Below, in pieces: positions 52,501 to 64,000 of a DNA stretch of 64,000 nucleotides. Positions within the stretch are counted from its first letter, which is position 1; every line of letters starts with the position of its first letter. A program made the position numbers and the translations under genes. The notes below the pieces were generated by a model, which saw nothing but the letters and a program-made list of their open reading frames with translations, was not told the DNA's origin and made no database searches. Location of the stretch: NCBI GenBank assembly GCA_029783825.1, contig JAREIK010016253.1, positions 231,318 to 295,317 of the forward strand, given 5' to 3'. This stretch comes from Sapria himalayana (taxonomy: Eukaryota > Streptophyta > Magnoliopsida > Malpighiales > Rafflesiaceae).

Positions 52501-54645
52501 GAAAGAGAGATATATAGATAGACAACTAAACAAATTTTGTTATATAGATAGATAGATAGATAAATTGATAGATACAAAGAGAGATAGAGAGAGAGAGAGA
52601 GAGAAGTAGATTGATTGATAGATAAATAGATAGATAGAGATAGATAGATAGATAGATATATATATATATATATATAGATAGATAGACAAATAGACAAATA
52701 AACAGATAGACAAATAGATAGATAACAGATAGACATATATACAAATAGAAAAATAGATAGATAGATCTATATATATGTATATAGATATATAGATAGATAG
52801 ATTGATTTATTTATTTATTTATTTTTATACAGATATATAGATAGTAGTTAAAAAGAAAGATAGATAGATATATTGAATGATAGATAGATAGATTTGTAGA
52901 TAGATGAATATGCAAAATTACAAAAAAACAAATAGATAGAAATAGATATAGATAAATAGACACTTAGATAGATAGACAAATATATTGAAAGACAGATAGA
53001 CAAATAGATTGATAGATAGAAGAATAGATAAATGGCTAGATATATAGATAGTCAAATTGATAGATTTACAAATAGATAGATTGTTAGATTGACAGTTATT
53101 TAGATTGATTGATACATAGATCAATAGTTAGATAAATAGATTGATAGACAAAAAGAAAGATAAAGAGTGAGATAGATAGATTTATCGATAGACAAATTGA
53201 CACACATATTTATATAGAGCTAGACATACCAAAAAATAGACACAAAGATATATATATACAAATAGACATATAGAATCATAGATAGATTGGAAGATAGACA
53301 AAGAAATCAACAGATAGACAAATAAATCGATAAATAGTTAGATATATAGACAAATAGAAAATTGAAAGAAAGATAGATAAGAAAATAGACAGATATAATT
53401 ATAAACTAATAGATTTATAGACTGATAGATGGTTGGATAGTTAGACAGATAAATAGAGACAAAAATATAGTAAGACAGGTAGGTATTTAAAAAGATAAAT
53501 AGATAGATATATAGATAGATAGATTGATTGATTAACAGATATACGGATAGATTGATAGATAGAAAGATAGTTAGACAGAAAAATAGATAGACATTTATAA
53601 AGAAAGATAGATACATAGATAGATATATTGAAAAATAGACATAAACAAATAGATAGACATATAGATAGATATATAGACAGATGGATAGATAGATAGATAT
53701 TGTGATAAACATATAGATATATAGATAGATAAATATATAGACAGATAGACAGATAGACAGATAGATAGATAGACAGATAGACAAATGGTCAAATAGATAG
53801 ATAGACAGATAGAGAGTCAAATAGATTAATATATAAATAGTCAAATAGATATATATATATTTATAGACATATAGAAAAATAGAAATATAGACAGCTAGAT
53901 AGACAGACAGATAGATTGATTGATTAATTGATACATAAATAGATAGATAGATAATCAAAAATATAGATAGGTAGATAGGCAGATATATAGATAGATTCAA
54001 AGATAGAAATATAGATAAACAAATAGATAGATAAATAGACAGATAGATAGATAGATAGAAAAATACAGAAAAATAGAGAGTTAGACAAAGAGAAAGATTG
54101 ATAGATATACACATAGACACATAGAGACATTAATAAATAGATATATAGATAGATATACAATTAGAATAATAGATCAACTAATAGGTAGTTAAATAGTTTG
54201 ATAGATAGACACAGATAAATAGATAGACAAACTATTAAAAAGATTGATAGATAGATATATAGGCACACACACACACACACAAATATATATACGTATATAT
54301 ATTGAAAGATGATTGATAGATAGGCAAAAATTGAAAGATGATAGACAGATAGGCAAAAAAATGAGAAAAATACATATAGGCAAAAATTGAAAGATGATTG
54401 ATAGATATATATTAAAAAGATTGAAAGATGATTGATAGATAGGCAAAAATACAGATAGACATATAGGTAGATAGAAAGATATTCAAATAGATAAATATAT
54501 AGATAGATATACATATAGATAGATAGACAGATAGTGAAATAGATAGATAGATAGATTGATTGATTGAAAACTTATTGATAGATCGATAAAAGGATAGATA
54601 GATAGATTATTTAATTGATAGATATGTAGATAGACACAGAAAATT

Positions 54646-54682
<37 letters not shown>

Positions 54683-54697
54683 TATATATATATATAT
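47897..54697. repeat. Degenerate GATA/GACA array, segment 4
   Basis: It continues in the same orientation as before the LINE. It contains (TA)n runs at about 48756-48776 and 49559-49588, a CA run near 49830 and 54253, a TTTA run near 52805-52827 and a GA run near 52579-52602. A local higher-order match links 49157 with 51874 (GATAACAATATA and flanks, offset about 2717). I see no gene. Confidence 0.96.
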
Positions 54698-55218
54698 TGT
54701 TGGGCAATTACGCTCTCATAGTTATGATTTTAAGATACATAAGACAACAAAACAATAACACAACAGAATAATATATATCTAATCCACAATCCAACATGGT
54801 AGAATCAAAAAAATGAGAAAACACAAAACCAGAAATAATGTGGTTCACTAGTCGCTCAGTATGACTAGCTACATCTATCAGAAAACACTTATGTATTATA
54901 GATTAAACCAAAATTCTCTTACAGTATGTGCAACACAGATAAAATCATGATAAAACGCACAAAGAGAGAGAGAGAGAGAGAGAAGATGATGAATTATTCC
55001 GGATCCGAAAAAATAGCAACCCGAAAATAAAAATATAAAAGCATTTATAATAAAAACTTTCGATTCAATCCTATAAAACTAGCTACATCCACTGTTATTG
55101 TGCTACTGCTGCATCCCCGGCCTCTTAATATTTCGTTTCCTGCACTTACATGAAAATATTAAAACAAAAACATTTGGTTATACAAATAGATTATCAAAAA
55201 CAAATTATATATAAAGCA
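54698..55218. other. Unclassified insertion, possible solo LTR or TRIM-like element
   Basis: This unique segment interrupts the array. It starts TGTTGGGCAATTACGC, contains a (GA)n run near 54964-54982 and GC-richer sequence near 55100-55140, and has no long open frame. If it ends at ATAAAGCA (55218), it has TG...CA ends and TATAT on both sides. However, the flanks are TA runs, so that repeat is weak evidence, and the last 70 bases are AT-rich and could be array debris. A solo LTR is one possibility; I am not sure. Confidence 0.3.
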
Positions 55219-55234
55219 TATATATATAGTTAAA

Positions 55235-56031
55235 AATATAGATAGATAGTTAGACATATAGACAGATATATAGATAGACAAATAGACAAAAGGCATATAA
55301 AGAAATAGATTGAAATAGAGATAGATAAATAGACACTTAGATAGATAGACTAATATATATATATATATATGTACAAATAGAAAGAAATTTAGATAGACAA
55401 ACATATAGATAGAAAGTAAGATAGACTAATAGAAAGATAGACAAAAAAGATCATTAAATAGTTAGATATGTAGATAAATAGACAGATAGAAAGATATACA
55501 TATAGATTGTTAGTTAGAGAATTAGGTAGATAAAAAATAAATATATAGTTAGATTCACAGATTGATAGATTGATATATAGACAAATAGATACATAGATAG
55601 ATAGACAAATAAACAAATAGAAAGTTAGATATATAGATAAATATTTAGATATTTAGATAATAAGATAGACATAACGATTATTAGAAAAATAGATATATAA
55701 ACATATAGATATATAGATAGATAGATAGACAAATAGTCTTATACACTAATATACTATTAGATAGATCGAGAGATAGATATATTAACAGATAGATATAAAA
55801 ATTGATAGATAGACATATAGACAAATAGATAGATCCATTGATAGAAAAATAAACAGATAGATAGATATTTAGACAGAGAAATAGATAGATGGATTTATAG
55901 ATAGACATATAGATAGATAGAAAATAGACAAATAGATAGATAGATAAATAGATTGATTGATTGAAAGATAGATAAATAGATTGATAGCTAGATAGATAAT
56001 TAGATAGATAGATAGATAGAAAGATAAATAG

Positions 56032-56062
<31 letters not shown>

Positions 56063-56088
56063 GATAGACATATAGACAAATAGACATA
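55235..56088. repeat. Degenerate GATA/GACA array, segment 5
   Basis: This is the last segment with GATA on the + strand. It ends at the strand switch near 56089. Confidence 0.95.
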
Positions 56089-57009
56089 TATTTATCTATT
56101 TTTCTATCTATTTGTCTATCTATATGTGTATCTATGTCTATCTACATGTCTATCAATTTGTTATATATTTGTCCATCAATTTGCCTATCAATCTTTATAT
56201 GATTCTTTCTATCAATCTTTATATCAATCAATCTATCTATCTATATATCTTTTTATCTATCTGTATGTCTATCTATTTGTCTATTTATCTATCTATCTAT
56301 TTGTCAATCTATTTATCTTTCTATATGTCATTCTATCTATCTATCTCTCTTTTTATCTATCTTTCTCTCTATCTGTCTATCTCTATATTTGTAAGTATAT
56401 CTATCTATCTAACTTTTGTGTATCTTTCTATCTATATTTTTATATCTCTATTTATCTATCTATTTATCTATCTATCTATATATCTATCTATCTATATGTA
56501 TATCTATCTATCTATTAATCTATCTAGCAATTTATCAATCTAAATGATCTGTCTACCTATCTGTCTATCTATGAATCTATCTATCTGTGTATCATTTTGT
56601 CTATCTAACTATCTATTTGTCTAGCAATCTATCTATATATCTTTTTATTTATTTGTTTATCCATCTATCTATCAATATGTCTATCTATCAATCTATTAAT
56701 ATATCTTTCTATCTTTTTATCTATCTTTTAATCTATCTGTCTATCTATCTATCTAACTAACTATCTATTTATCAATCTATTTATATGTCTATCTATCTGT
56801 CAATCAATCATTTTATCAATCTATCTATATGTCTATCTCTTAGTCTATCTATCTATCTGTCTATCTATCTGTTTGTCTTTCTATCTATCTTTCTATCAAT
56901 TTATCTATCTTTCTTTCTGTCTTTCTATCTATCTGGTTATCTATTTGTCTATCTTTGTGTATATTTATATGTCTATCTTTATGTCTATCTACCTATCAAT
57001 CATTCAATT

Positions 57010-57040
<31 letters not shown>

Positions 57041-58560
57041 TAGTCTATCTATCTATCTACCTATTTATTTATATATTTATCTATATGTTTGTGTCTATCT
57101 ATCTATCAATCAATTTATCTTACTGTGTATATGTCTATCTTTAAATCCATCTTTCTATCTATTAATCTATATATCTGTCTATCTGTCTATCTAATTTATA
57201 TGTGTATTTAAGCATCTATCTATCATTCTATCATTTTATCATTCTATCTATCTAACTATCTATTTATTTAACTATCTATCTAAATGCCTATATATATATA
57301 TATATATATCTATGTATATGCTTATCTTTCTTTCAATCTATCTACCTATATGTCTTTTATGTCTAACTATCTATTTGTCTATTTCTTTTTCTATCTATCT
57401 ATCAGTCTATATACTTGTATACCTATCTACTTTTCTACTTGTCTACCTTTCTACTTGTCTGCCTACCTACCTGTCTACCTATCTTTATATCGATGTGTTG
57501 ACCTATCTAACTATCTACCTATCTGCTTATCTATATATCTACCTGTCTATCTTTCTAACTATCTACCTATCTATATGTCTATTTGTCTATCTGTATATCT
57601 ATCTATATGTCTATATGTCTATATGTCTATCTTTGTACCTATCTATCTGTCTATCTATCTATCTATCTATATATCTATTAATCAATCAATCTATCTATCA
57701 ATCTATCTATCTATTTATCTTTCTATTTGTATATCTTTCTATATTCCAATCAATCTATCTGTCTATTTGTCTATCTATCTATCTATCTATCTATCTTCCT
57801 ATATGTCTATCTGTATATCTATCTAACAGTTTAACTATCTATATATTTATCTACTTATCAAATAATTTATCTATTTATCTATCTTTCTTTATATTGGTCT
57901 ATTTATCTATCTATATATCTATTTCTCTATTTGTTTATCTACAATCTATCTTTATATCTATCTATCTATCTAACTATCTATCTATCTGTTTGCCTGTTTG
58001 TCTGTGTGTCTATCTATCTATCTGCTTGTTTGTCTATCTGTCTATCTATCTACATATTAATCTATCTATCTATCTATCTATTTGTATATATTTATATCTA
58101 TCAATCTATCTATATGACTATCTGTCCATATGTCTATATATCTATCTATCTATCTGTCTGTCCAACTTTATATATTTCTATCTATCTATTTGTATATATA
58201 TCTTTCTATCTACATTTATATCTGACAATAAACCTATCTATATATCTAACTAACTATCTATCTATCTATAATTCTATTTGTCTATCTTTCTATCTATCTA
58301 TCTATATATCTATCCTCTTGCCTATTTAAGTATCTTTCTATCTATATTTTTATCTATATGTCTATATGTTTATCTTTCTATTACTCTATCTGTATATCTA
58401 TCTATTTGTATATCTATCTATCTATCTATCTATCTAGATATCTATATTTTCATCTGTCTATCTATCTACCTATTACATATCTACCTATTTACTTATCTTT
58501 CTATCTACATGTCTACTTGTCTAGCTATATAGCTTTCTACCTGTCTACCTGTCTACCTAT
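56089..58560. repeat. Inverted-orientation array (CTAT on the + strand), segment 6
   Basis: From 56089 the + strand reads CTAT/CTGT/TTAT units, the complement of all earlier segments, with no spacer at the change. The long + strand open frames here (up to 313 codons at 57312-58253) are the Tyr-Leu-Ser-Ile cycle of the repeat and are not genes. Confidence 0.96.
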
Positions 58561-59480
58561 AAATATATACAATGTTATTAACAAATATGTTAATTTAATT
58601 ATATGAATACATATATGTATATATAGTTAGAATTATAGTTATATTTAATTATATAGAGTGTTACATTGTTATACAAATATTTATATATAATTATACACAT
58701 ATAGTTATAAATATGTATGTATTTAAAGATATAATTATATATCATTTATATAGTTATACATTTAGTAAAACACAATTATATATAGTTATATATTATTATA
58801 CATAAAGTATATTGTTTTAAAAAATATACTTATATAAAATTATACATAGAGTTATACATCAATATATAGATAAAAATTAGTTATGTATAGTTATAAATAT
58901 AGTTATAAAATTAGTTTACTTAATTATAAATATAGTTAAAAATAATTTTATATATAATGGCATATAATTATATAATTAAAGAAGTGTTTAGATATAATAT
59001 TTGTGATTAAAATATTTTTATAAATGTTACTTAAATATAATTATATATATGTAACACTTTTATAAATAATATATAGTATATATATCACATTTATATAAAC
59101 ATTATAAATATTCTATCTTTATATAAAAATTAATATGTAATATAAAAGATAACAAACTTGTATAAACATTTAATGTTATATAATTTAATTAATATGTAAT
59201 ATAATATAAAAGATTAAAATTATTATGTAATATGTAATATAATTAATATGTAATATATAGTATAAAAAACTATATAAACTAGATTTATGTAAATGTTGTA
59301 TAGATATTCATAAACATTAATACATATGTATAAATATTTATATATAACATTATATGTTAATGTAAATATATCAGTGTTTATATATAATGTAATAAATTTA
59401 TATAAATTAAAGTCTAGACATTTATATATAATGTCATACGATTATATAAATGTATAAAACATTATGTATATTGTTAAATG
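58561..59480. repeat. Dispersed copy of the AT-rich tandem repeat
   Basis: The part 58595-58830 closely matches 29594-29830, sharing TTTAATTATATGAATACATA, TTATATTTAATTATATAG and TAGTTATAAATATGTATGTA in the same order and strand. The remainder to about 59480 is similar in composition but diverges. Confidence 0.75.
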
Positions 59481-59989
59481 TTTATAATTTATTCGGAGAA
59501 AACAAAAAATATAACCCATTAACATTTTATTTAATTTTTATTAAATTATAGAAGCAGAAAACATCAAGAAGGAGAGATCAAAATGCAAAAATTAAGAATT
59601 TGAAATCAATAAAACCCTAAAAATTTAAATAGTGGAAGAACAAAGATTACACTGAGAATTTATAGTTTCATTAATGGTGTAGAGTCAAAATCATATAGGT
59701 GAAATGAAAATAGAAGCAAAAATAATGAAAACCAGGGGATAAATTAAAAAGCTAATACCCGATTATTTTGTAAAAAAGAAAATCCGATAGTACTAGTAAA
59801 ATTTAGAGTGATGGAGATATGCATATAGCATTCCAAAGTAGAACAATAAAAAAATTACCTGGTAACATAAGAGATAAAATTCCTAGGTTGCTCCCGTGTA
59901 GTCATGTTTCGCCTTTGGTTTGAAATTTGAAAGAGGTAAATTTTGCTATGTGTTAATGACTTAGCAATTTTTTATTAAATCTAAAAATT
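59481..59989. other. AT-rich interior of the segment ending in a CACTA terminus
   Basis: Unique sequence without a recognisable coding frame. It probably belongs to the same insertion as the terminus to its right. Confidence 0.4.
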
Positions 59990-60344
59990 TAACATAGGAA
60001 TTACCGACCAAATTTTTGGTCGGTAAATAGTCGGTAATTACGATGTTATAAATAATTTGGAAAGCCACTTTACCGACCATTGCATGGTAATATATAATTG
60101 GTGATTAAATAGTAGGTAATTTGTTGGTAATTTTTATTTGCTAATTCCCTACTAATTTACAGATCAATTTCTGACCAAAAATATTTGGTCGATAAATATG
60201 GTCGTTCTTTGGTCGAAAAATTGGTAAGAATTATTTTTTTTTCGAAACTCATTTTTGGTCTCTAAATGGTCATTATTTGCTAAGTAATTACCGACCAATT
60301 TTTTAGTCGGTACTTTGGTCATTATTCTTGTTATTTTTAGTAGT
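59990..60344. mobile_element. CACTA-type terminus with subterminal repeats
   Basis: The segment ends at TTATTTTTAGTAGTG, whose complement begins CACTACTAAAAATAA, directly followed by CTAT array. Inside are several copies of CCGACC/GGTCGG: a near-perfect palindrome at 60001-60026 (12-base arms TTACCGACCAAA), and further copies near 60029, 60073, 60187, 60211, 60288 and 60306. Short inverted motifs of this kind next to CACTA ends are the transposase-binding region in plant CACTA elements. The partner left terminus is not visible at 58560, so the element seems to be truncated or rearranged. Confidence 0.7.
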
Positions 60345-63300
60345 GTATCTATCTATCTACCTATCTATTTGTTTGTCTATCTTTCTACATGTCTATCTAT
60401 ATATCTATCTATCTATTTGTCTATTTATCTATATGTATATCTATCTACATATATACCTATCAAATCACTGTTTATCTATCTATCAATCTATCTGTGAATC
60501 TGCCTATCTATTAATTAGTCAATATGTCAATTGTCTATCTATCTATCTCTCTATATTTATATCTCTATATATTTTTATCTATCTATCAGTATATCTTTCC
60601 ATCTATCTATATATCTTTCTATCTATCTATATGTTTGTCTTTCTATAGATAAATTTTATTTTTCTATATATCCTTGTCTATATTTCTTTATGTTAATCTA
60701 TATATTTGTCTAACTATCAATCTTTTCATCTCTATATCTCTGTATCTATCTATATATATCTCTATATGTTTATATATCTTTATGTCTATTTGTCTAGCTG
60801 TCTATATATCTATCTGTCTATCTATCTTTATATCTATCTATCTATTTGTATATATTTCTATCTATTTATCAATTTGTCTATCTTTTATTTGTCAATCAAT
60901 CTAATTGTCTATCTTTCTACTTGTCTAAATATCTATATATTTATTTATCTATCTAAATAATCAATTTATCATTCTATCTATATATCTATCTATTTATCTA
61001 TCTTTATAATTGACTATCTATCTATATACCTATCTATTCATCTATCTATCAGACTATGTGTATATCAGTCTATCTGTATATCTATCTATCTATTGGTCTA
61101 TCTATCTATTTATCTGTATATATATATTTATTTATTATAAGTATCAATTTGTTAATGTGTCTATATGTCTATCTGTCTATCTATTTATAAATCTATGAAT
61201 CAATCAATGATCTAACTATCAATCTAGATATTTATCTATCTATCTATCTATATATCTATCTCTATATCTATATATATTTATCTATCTATCAATGAATAAA
61301 TCTACCAATCTATCTAACTATCTATATATCTATCAATAAGTCAACCTATATATCTATATATCTATCTATCTATCACTTTGTCTATCTTTCTATCTGTCAA
61401 TCTGTCAATCTAGCTATCTTTCAACCTCTTTATCTATCTATTTGTCTATCTATCTATATATCTATCAATTTTTCTATATTAATATTTGCCTAGCTATCTA
61501 ATTTCTATCTTTTTATTTGTTTTGCTATCTATATGTTTATCTATCTTTCGATTTTCTTTCATTTTATCATTCTTTCATATGTATCTCTCTATTTATCTAT
61601 TATTTATCTATCTATATATGTATCTATCTATCTATCTAGCTATTTGTCCATTTCTCTACTTGTCTATTTGTCTATCTTTTTATCATTCTATCAGTCCAAC
61701 TTTCTATTAATCTATATGTCTAATGTATTATCTACTATCTTTATTTGTTTATGTGCTATATCTATCTAACTATCTATCTTTCTATTTGTCTATCTATCTA
61801 TTTTGTATCTGTCTATTTTCCTACTGTCAATCATCTATCTATCTCTATCTATCTTAATACTATGTATTTAACTTTTTATTTGTCTGTCTATCTGGTTATA
61901 TATATATCTATTTATTATCTACCTATTGACCTATCTAGCTATTACCTACCTACCTACTATCTTTCTATATATAACTAACTAACTATCTATCTATCTACCT
62001 ATCTATCTATCTATCTATCTTTTTATCTATCTATCTATATTTGTCTATATTTCTAACTAATTATCTAACTATCTATCGTTCTATCATTTGTTTATCTTTC
62101 TATCGTCAATCTTTATTGGGAATAATTATTAATCTATCTATCTATATGTCTATATATCTATCTATATATCTATATCTGTATATTTGACAATATTTCAATC
62201 TGTGTATCTACCTATCATTCTATCTATCTATCTATAATTAATCTATCTATCTATCTATCATTCTATCTGTCTATTTATCTTGTTTCACTTTTTATATCCC
62301 TTCTCCTATATATTTGTCCATTTTTCTATCTATGTATCAGTCAATCAATCAATCTATCAGTATATATGTCTTTCTGTCTATCTTTCTATCTTTCTATCTT
62401 CTATCTGTCTATATGTATATATGCCTATATATATATTTTTATATAATCAATTAATCAATCAAAAAATCTAACTATCTATCTATCAATATAACTAACAATC
62501 AATCTCTTTATATAATATCTATTTATCTATCAATCAATCAATAAACCTATATATAGATATATATAAATATATCTATCTATCTCACTACCTATTTTTCTTA
62601 TATCTATCTATTAATTTGTCTATCTTTCATCTGTCAATATTTTTATTGACTATCTATAAATATCTCTATCTTCTACTTTTTATCTTTTTATTCGTCTATC
62701 TACCTATCTTTCATAGTCTATCAGTCTATATGTTATCAATATATCTATCTATCTCTCATTATATCATTCTATTGTCTATATATCTATTATCTATTATCTA
62801 CTTGGCTATCTATCTATATATCATCTATCTATCTTCTATGTATTTATCGATCTATCTATTTTTCTATCGTCTAATATCTATCTATTTATCTATCTATCTA
62901 TGCATCTATTAACATCTATCGGTCTATTTATCTTATTCTATATGTCTGTATTTATCTGCGTAACATTCAATGTTTATCTGTATATCTATTTATCTGTATA
63001 TCTATCTATTGTCTATCTATCTATCATCTATTAATTTGTTAATTAGACTATCAATCTATTTGTCTATCTATCTATCTATATATCTTTCTTTTATCTATAT
63101 GTCGGTCATTCTATCTATCTATTTGTCTATCTGTCTAATAAATCATTTAGTATCTACTATCTAAATACTATCACTATCTACTATCTACCCATCAAACTTT
63201 CTATAATCTTTTTACTTATCTATCTATATTTATCGTCCTAACTACTATCTATCTATTATATATATCTATCTATCTTTTTTTTTCTACCTATTTATCTATC

Positions 63301-64000
63301 TATCAAATTATCTATCAATATTGACTATCTTTTTTGTCAATATGCCTATCTGTTTATCGATCAATTGGTCTATATATTATCTATCTTTATCTATCTGTAT
63401 ATTTCTATCTAACTATCTATCCTTTTATATCTATATTTTTATATGTTATCTATCTATTGTCTATCTATCTATCTATTTATATAACTTTCTATCTATGTAT
63501 TTATCTATTTATCTACTTGCCTATCCATCCATCTAACTATCGATCTATCTATCTATATATCTATATATCTATATATATGTTGCCAGACTATCTATCTATT
63601 TATCTAACTTTATGTTTATCAATATATTAGTCTATCTTTCTATCAGTCTATATGTCTATCTTATATAATTGTCTATTTATCTATTGTCTATCTATTTATC
63701 TATATCTATCTATCTGTCTATTTGTCTATCTATCTAATTATCTATCTATTTTTTTTATTTATCTATCTATCTGTCTATTTATCTATCTATCAATCTAATT
63801 TTCTCGTTTTTTCTATTTTTCTCTCTATATATCTATCTGTCTATATGTCTATATGTCATCTATCTATCGGTCTATCTATCTATCTATGTTTTGTCTATAT
63901 GTCTATCTATATATCTTTCTTTTGCTTTCTATCTATCTAAATATTAATCAATCAATCTATCTATCTATCAATTTGCAATCAGTCAATCTCTTTATCTATC
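60345..64000. repeat. Inverted-orientation array (CTAT on the + strand), segment 7
   Basis: The CTAT-orientation array resumes after the CACTA terminus and runs to the window end. It is more disturbed by AT-rich variants than the GATA side. I see no gene; the open frames are products of the repeat. Confidence 0.96.

Noticed and set aside
56060..56140. A perfect palindrome at the array strand switch
   Set aside because: Comparing the left arm with the right arm shows only general array similarity and no base-by-base symmetry.
57312..58253. A 313-codon open frame and dozens of shorter ones made of Tyr, Leu, Ser and Ile
   Set aside because: A (TCTA)n repeat reads as the same four-residue cycle in all three frames without stops, so long frames on that strand are expected by chance. 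None has any other composition or domain.

Overview
The window looks like nuclear heterochromatin of a land plant, most likely a flowering plant. The evidence is the set of plant-type mobile elements: a CACTA (En/Spm) element with TNP2-like and Ptta/En/Spm-like genes, an L1-type LINE ending in a plant-style RNase H domain, a Ty1/copia gag remnant, and a GC-rich non-autonomous element with hAT-like ends. I see no intact host gene, no tRNA or rRNA gene, no CRISPR array and no bacterial-type operon. Every recognisable coding region is broken by stops and frameshifts.

More than half of the window is a degenerate GATA/GACA tetranucleotide array with short AT runs. It reads GATA on the + strand at 1-18319, 39319-42217, 47897-54697 and 55235-56088. 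It flips to CTAT orientation at about 56089 and stays so at 56089-58560 and 60345-64000. The array carries a second level of order: blocks recur at offsets of about 4.0-4.2 kb, and about 2.7 kb in one place, so it grew by segmental duplication as well as by slippage.

The array is interrupted by insertions. A 393-bp GC-rich element lies at 8365-8757. A large block occupies 18320-39318. It holds an inverted-repeat cluster, a GCN/ACN trinucleotide island (18500-19062), a decayed CACTA element on the minus strand (about 19581-25232), a GA-rich tract, an AT-rich tandem repeat with units of about 530-600 bp (26300-30000) that is itself interrupted by an ARF GTPase pseudogene flanked by a 17-bp target-site duplication, a second GA tract, a T-rich tract, and a copia gag fragment with an internal 109-bp duplication. 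A LINE of about 5.7 kb sits at 42218-47896. A 0.5-kb unclassified insertion lies near 54698-55218. A 1.8-kb AT-rich segment (58561-60344) ends in a CACTA-type terminus.

No new gene system is evident. The points most worth checking are structural: the higher-order repeat in the GATA array, its strand switch, the ARF pseudogene with a target-site duplication but no poly(A), and the AT-rich tandem repeat that lies beside CACTA sequence in two separate places.
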